The notes beneath the pieces were generated by a model. It saw nothing but the letters and a program-made list of their open reading frames with translations. It did not search any database and was not told the DNA's origin. The translations under genes were made by a program, and so were the position numbers. This document shows, in pieces, positions 60,742-64,000 of a DNA stretch of 64,000 nucleotides. How positions within the stretch are numbered: position 1 is the first letter of the stretch; each line of letters starts with the position of its first letter. Source of the stretch: Cupriavidus oxalaticus (GTDB taxonomy: Bacteria > Pseudomonadota > Gammaproteobacteria > Burkholderiales > Burkholderiaceae); assembly GCF_016894385.1 (NCBI RefSeq), contig NZ_CP069811.1:1402501-1466500 (forward strand), given 5' to 3'.

Positions 60742-62580
60742 GTGACGAATCCACAGTCTGAGGCCAGAACACCCGTAGAACCCAGAGACCCTCAGGCGGC
60801 TTCGAGGCCAGCGACTCCAGATTTGCAAGCACCGCATCACGATGAGCCGGGCGAGCTCGAGTTTTTTCGCGCAGTCGACCGCATTGCCGCCGCCGTGGCG
60901 GCAAGTGCAAGTGGCGGGATTTCACCCACTGCGTTGTGGCTGGCCTATTCCGACTGGCTGGTACATTTTGCCCGGTCTCCTGGGAAACAAGCCGAGCTTG
61001 TCATCAGGGGAGGGCTGATGTCGGCCCGGCTGGTAGCCCATGCCTTGCGCCGAATGCTGGTTGGCGGCAACACGCCACCTTGCATCGAGCCGCCTCCAGG
61101 CGATACGCGGTTTCGCGCCGACGTCTGGGCACAGCCACCATTCTCCCTCTGGTATCAGACCTTCCTGATTACGCAGCAATGGTGGCACGACGCCACCCAT
61201 GACACGCCTGGTGTCTCCCCTCACCATGAAAATGTCGTGTCGTTCTCGACTCGCCAGATGCTGGATGTCTTCTCGCCGTCCAATTCCATCTTCACCAATC
61301 CGGAAGTGATCAATCATGCGTTGCGGACAGGGGGATGGAGCTTTATCGATGGCTTCCAGCGGTTCCTGGATGACCTCAGCCGGAATCTGAACAGGGAGCC
61401 GCCTGCCGGCGCCGACAAGTTCCGGGTCGGCAAGGAAGTTGCGGTCACGCCTGGCAAAGTCGTCTACCGGAACCACCTGATTGAACTCATCCAGTATGCG
61501 CCGTCGACCGACACTGTCCACGGGCAGCCACTACTTATCGTTCCGGCATGGATCATGAAGTTCTACATCCTGGATCTGTCACCAGAAAACTCGCTCATTC
61601 GCTATCTCGTCGGCCAAGGGTTTACAGTTTTCTGCATTTCTTGGCGCAACGTCACAGCTGCCGATCGCAATCTCGGACTTGACGACTATCGCCGTCTGGG
61701 GATAATGGCCGCGCTTGCCGCTATTCGCACGATCGTGCCAGACAGCAAAGTCCATGGAATCGGCTACTGTCTCGGTGGCACGCTATTGTCGATTGCCGCC
61801 GCCGCGATGGCGCATGTGGAGGATGATCGGCTCGCCTCCGTGACGCTGCTCGCTGCCCAAACAGATTTCAGCGAACCGGGAGAACTCGAGCTGTTCATCG
61901 ATGACAGCCAACTCGAGTCCCTGGAGGGCCTGATGTGGCAACGGGGCTACCTCCCGGCGTTCCAAATGGCAGGAGCTTTCCAGCTATTGCGATCGAACGA
62001 CCTCATCTGGTCGCGTTTGCTCCGCCATTATCTGATGGGCGAGCCGCCTGCGATGAGCGACCTCATTGCCTGGAATGCGGATGCGACACGGCTTCCCTAC
62101 CGCATGCATTCTGAATACCTCAGGTCGCTCTTCCTGAACAGCGACCTGGCTGCCGGCAGGTACGTGGTGGACGAACATCCGGTTGCAATCCAGAACATCC
62201 GGGCGTCGATTTTCGCCGTCGGCACGGAATGGGATCACATCGCACCATGGCCGTCCGTCTACAAGATCCACTATCTGAGCGACACTGATGTAACTTTCGT
62301 ACTCACCAGTGGCGGCCACAATGCCGGGATCGTCAGCGAGCCCGGGCATCCGCGGCGGCACTACCGGCTCGCGCACAAGGCGGCGGAAGATCCGTGCCTT
62401 CACGCGGACCGGTGGAGCGAGCGGGCCGAATACCGCGAAGGCTCGTGGTGGCCAGCATGGGTCGACTGGCTGCAAGCGAGGTCATCGGGCGATCGCGTCG
62501 CACCTCCAACGATGGGGGCGCCACGCCGTGGCTTGCCTATTCTGGCGGACGCGCCTGGGACGTACGTTCATCAACGCTGA
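60742..62580 (+). CDS. phaC: poly(3-hydroxyalkanoate) synthase (PhaC, class I-like)
   Basis: 612 residues starting at GTG with GGGAG seven bases upstream. Polymerises hydroxyacyl-CoA. Catalytic triad: C343 in GIGYCLGG (lipase-box-like), D498 in GTEWDHIAPW, H526 in SGGHNAGI. The first 40 residues are proline-rich and variable; the family alpha/beta core begins near residue 130 (FSLWYQTFLITQQWW). No phaA/phaB or phasin gene adjoins, so this is a secondary synthase paired with a depolymerase rather than the main phaCAB operon. Intact. Confidence 0.92.
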   Translation: MTNPQSEARTPVEPRDPQAASRPATPDLQAPHHDEPGELEFFRAVDRIAAAVAASASGGISPTALWLAYSDWLVHFARSPGKQAELVIRGGLMSARLVAHALRRMLVGGNTPPCIEPPPGDTRFRADVWAQPPFSLWYQTFLITQQWWHDATHDTPGVSPHHENVVSFSTRQMLDVFSPSNSIFTNPEVINHALRTGGWSFIDGFQRFLDDLSRNLNREPPAGADKFRVGKEVAVTPGKVVYRNHLIELIQYAPSTDTVHGQPLLIVPAWIMKFYILDLSPENSLIRYLVGQGFTVFCISWRNVTAADRNLGLDDYRRLGIMAALAAIRTIVPDSKVHGIGYCLGGTLLSIAAAAMAHVEDDRLASVTLLAAQTDFSEPGELELFIDDSQLESLEGLMWQRGYLPAFQMAGAFQLLRSNDLIWSRLLRHYLMGEPPAMSDLIAWNADATRLPYRMHSEYLRSLFLNSDLAAGRYVVDEHPVAIQNIRASIFAVGTEWDHIAPWPSVYKIHYLSDTDVTFVLTSGGHNAGIVSEPGHPRRHYRLAHKAAEDPCLHADRWSERAEYREGSWWPAWVDWLQARSSGDRVAPPTMGAPRRGLPILADAPGTYVHQR

Positions 62581-62861
62581 GCCAAGCGTAGCGGATTCAA
62601 AACAGCCATACATGGCGCAGCCAGGTCGTCATCGAATTCGGTAAGCGTGTCGCGTGCTTGGAGAAGCTGTCGAATAATAGGGCAACCGCTAGTGCGTTCG
62701 GAACTACGCGGCCGGGATGGTGACGAAGCAATATACGGACTGTAAATCTTGCTTCGCACTATCCGGCCTTTCTGTCCGCTTTTGGGAAGGTTCCGCACCA
62801 CGGCTAACTTAGTGGCGCGGGTCGTGATGGCCAGCATTACGCGCTGCACATTGGACGCGCC

Positions 62862-63365
62862 ATGACACCGAGAAGAAAGGCCTTATTGGGCATAGTGCTC
62901 TTCTGGCTGAGCTGCTCGGCCCAAGGGTCGCAGCCGATCCCTGAAGATCTGTCGCCGTTGGCACGCCTGCTAGTCGGTCTGGTAGAAGGCCAGGAAATCG
63001 GTATGAATGGCACAGGCGGATTGCAGCGCGGTGCCGAGGCGGCCAGTCATGCATTGCGCGATGCTTGCGAAGAGGTTGCTAGCAAGACACCGCGATCAAT
63101 CGATGAACTCAGTGAATTCATGGGCTGTAGCAACGACGGAATGCGACTCACCTTTATCGTCAGACTGAGCGGATTTGATGCGGACCGCGCCGGCACGCAG
63201 GATGCCATGTCGATGGTACACAAGGACATCGGACGGCAGATCTGCCGAAATCCTGATGTGCCAGCATTGACTCGCCTGGGGGTAACGCTCGTGTATCGGT
63301 ATATCGGTGCCCATGGGAAGCTGGTTGGAGACGTGGTTATCGGGTCGACGACATGTACAGTATGA
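62862..63365 (+). CDS. exported protein of unknown function
   Basis: 167 residues. A signal peptide MTPRRKALLGIVLFWLSCSA is followed by cleavage near AQGS; the cysteine in LSCS could alternatively be a lipobox-like site. The mature part has four cysteines (DACEE, MGCSN, QICRN, TTCTV), enough for two disulfides in the periplasm. No domain recognised. Preceded by 280 bp without a gene. Confidence 0.65.
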   Translation: MTPRRKALLGIVLFWLSCSAQGSQPIPEDLSPLARLLVGLVEGQEIGMNGTGGLQRGAEAASHALRDACEEVASKTPRSIDELSEFMGCSNDGMRLTFIVRLSGFDADRAGTQDAMSMVHKDIGRQICRNPDVPALTRLGVTLVYRYIGAHGKLVGDVVIGSTTCTV

Positions 63366-63493
63366 AGGCTTGGAGGTTACCCGGGATCGCAATCCAATGC
63401 GGCAACAGCGCCACGCACCCTGCATCGAGCGGACGAACATATCGAGCGCGTGTTCGCCGATCCTATCGGCTGCGGCGCAGGAAGTTCATCATC

Positions 63494-63616
63494 ATGAAGC
63501 TAATTTTTCATCGCCGTGGTCATCCAGAGCAACCCTTGCACGGGATTCGCTACTACTTGAGCATTGTAGTAGGACTCGTCTTGATTGCTGCGTTGTACCT
63601 GCTGTGGCCTGACTGA
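63494..63616 (+). CDS. small single-pass membrane protein
   Basis: 40 residues from the ATG at 63494: a basic N-terminus (MKLIFHRRGHPEQPLHGIRY) then one hydrophobic helix (YLSIVVGLVLIAALYLL) ending WPD. GGAAG lies about nine bases upstream. Such tiny proteins are easily false, but the charge layout and helix are convincing enough to list. Confidence 0.5.
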   Translation: MKLIFHRRGHPEQPLHGIRYYLSIVVGLVLIAALYLLWPD

Positions 63617-63789
63617 ATCCGCGTGTGCGGCGGGCCCTCCCATCACTACGGTAGCTACGTCTTCGCAATTCGCGTAAGGCGACGATAACTAGCGGAGCCC
63701 GCCAGTTTGGCCGCCTTTCTGATCGTAATGGAACGTCAGGTGCGCATCTTGCTTGCGCTCATCCTGCCTGCTCACCCTAGGGGAAGGCC

Positions 63790-64000
63790 ATGGTTTCGCA
63801 AAAGCCTGCCATTCTGATCACCGGCTCCGAAGGTCGGCTTGGGAAGGCGATCGCCGCCGAGTTGGACGGGGCTTATACGATCGTTGGGCTGGAACGTGAA
63901 TGTCACGAGCAGGGGAATGACTGCATCGATGCGGACATCACATCCAGCGAATCGCTCAAGCAGGCACTGGCGCAGGCACGCCGGCATTACGGCACCCGCC
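63790..64000 (+). CDS. SDR/epimerase-type oxidoreductase, N-terminal part (continues beyond window)
   Basis: 70 codons to the window edge: MVSQKPAILITGSEGRLGKA is an extended-SDR Rossmann start (TGSEGRLG), followed by IVGLERE and the D in IDADIT as expected after strands 2 and 3. GGGGAAGG lies just before the ATG. The rest of the gene is outside the window, so subgroup and active site cannot be judged. Confidence 0.75.
   Translation, partial: MVSQKPAILITGSEGRLGKAIAAELDGAYTIVGLERECHEQGNDCIDADITSSESLKQALAQARRHYGTR

Noticed and set aside
1..64000. CRISPR array, tRNA or rRNA genes
   Set aside because: No regularly spaced identical repeats and no cloverleaf or rRNA-like conserved sequence noticed on either strand; a tRNAscan/CRISPR search would settle it.

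Overview
The window looks like part of a chromosome or megaplasmid of a GC-rich betaproteobacterium, most likely Cupriavidus or a close relative. The reasons are two tricarboxylate-type (Bug) periplasmic binding proteins, a phenol hydroxylase (pox/dmp) cluster with its sigma-54 regulator, a divergent PHA depolymerase/synthase pair, and a recombinase-in-trio (RIT) element of the kind known from Cupriavidus. The assignment is inference from gene content only.

Layout. (1) 1-9.9 kb: an orphan catabolic locus. A leftward run (two beta-keto acid cleavage enzymes, an SDR, a quinone oxidoreductase) lies divergent to an AraC-type regulator, a Bug binding protein, a degenerate beta-lactamase-fold protein, an MDR oxidoreductase and an SDR. 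(2) 9.9-25.2 kb: an accessory island bounded by a 42-bp direct repeat. It holds a decayed IS701-family element, a complete contact-dependent inhibition / two-partner secretion locus on the minus strand (TpsB, small lipoprotein, 3085-aa TpsA/CdiA with toxin tip, candidate immunity protein) and a Tn3-type relic. (3) 25.2-35.3 kb: a second part of the orphan catabolic system: SDR plus TauD-type dioxygenase divergent from a paralogous AraC regulator, a MalT-like LuxR regulator, a third BKACE, and two SDRs. (4) 35.3-45.4 kb: aromatic catabolism. poxABCDEF and catA form one leftward operon divergent from poxR, with a candidate sigma-54 promoter and UAS; then a Bug protein, a catB remnant and a CatR-like LysR gene. 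(5) 45.4-55.1 kb: nested mobile DNA. A Tn3-family transposase gene is split by an IS66-family element with an exact 8-bp target duplication, and that IS66 tnpC is itself split by a RIT element. (6) 55.1-64 kb: a membrane protein, small conserved proteins, an aconitase-family enzyme, phaZ/phaC, an exported protein and the start of another SDR.

How the parts work together. Four copies of a 37-bp tandem operator (two 16-bp half-sites 21 bp apart) precede a BKACE gene, a Bug gene, the TauD dioxygenase gene and an SDR gene, always in the same orientation relative to the gene. They tie regions 1, 3 and the left edge of region 4 into one apparent regulon of the two AraC paralogues, now separated by the CDI island. 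The phenol operon would deliver catechol to ortho cleavage, but the muconate cycloisomerase gene next to catR survives only as a short remnant.
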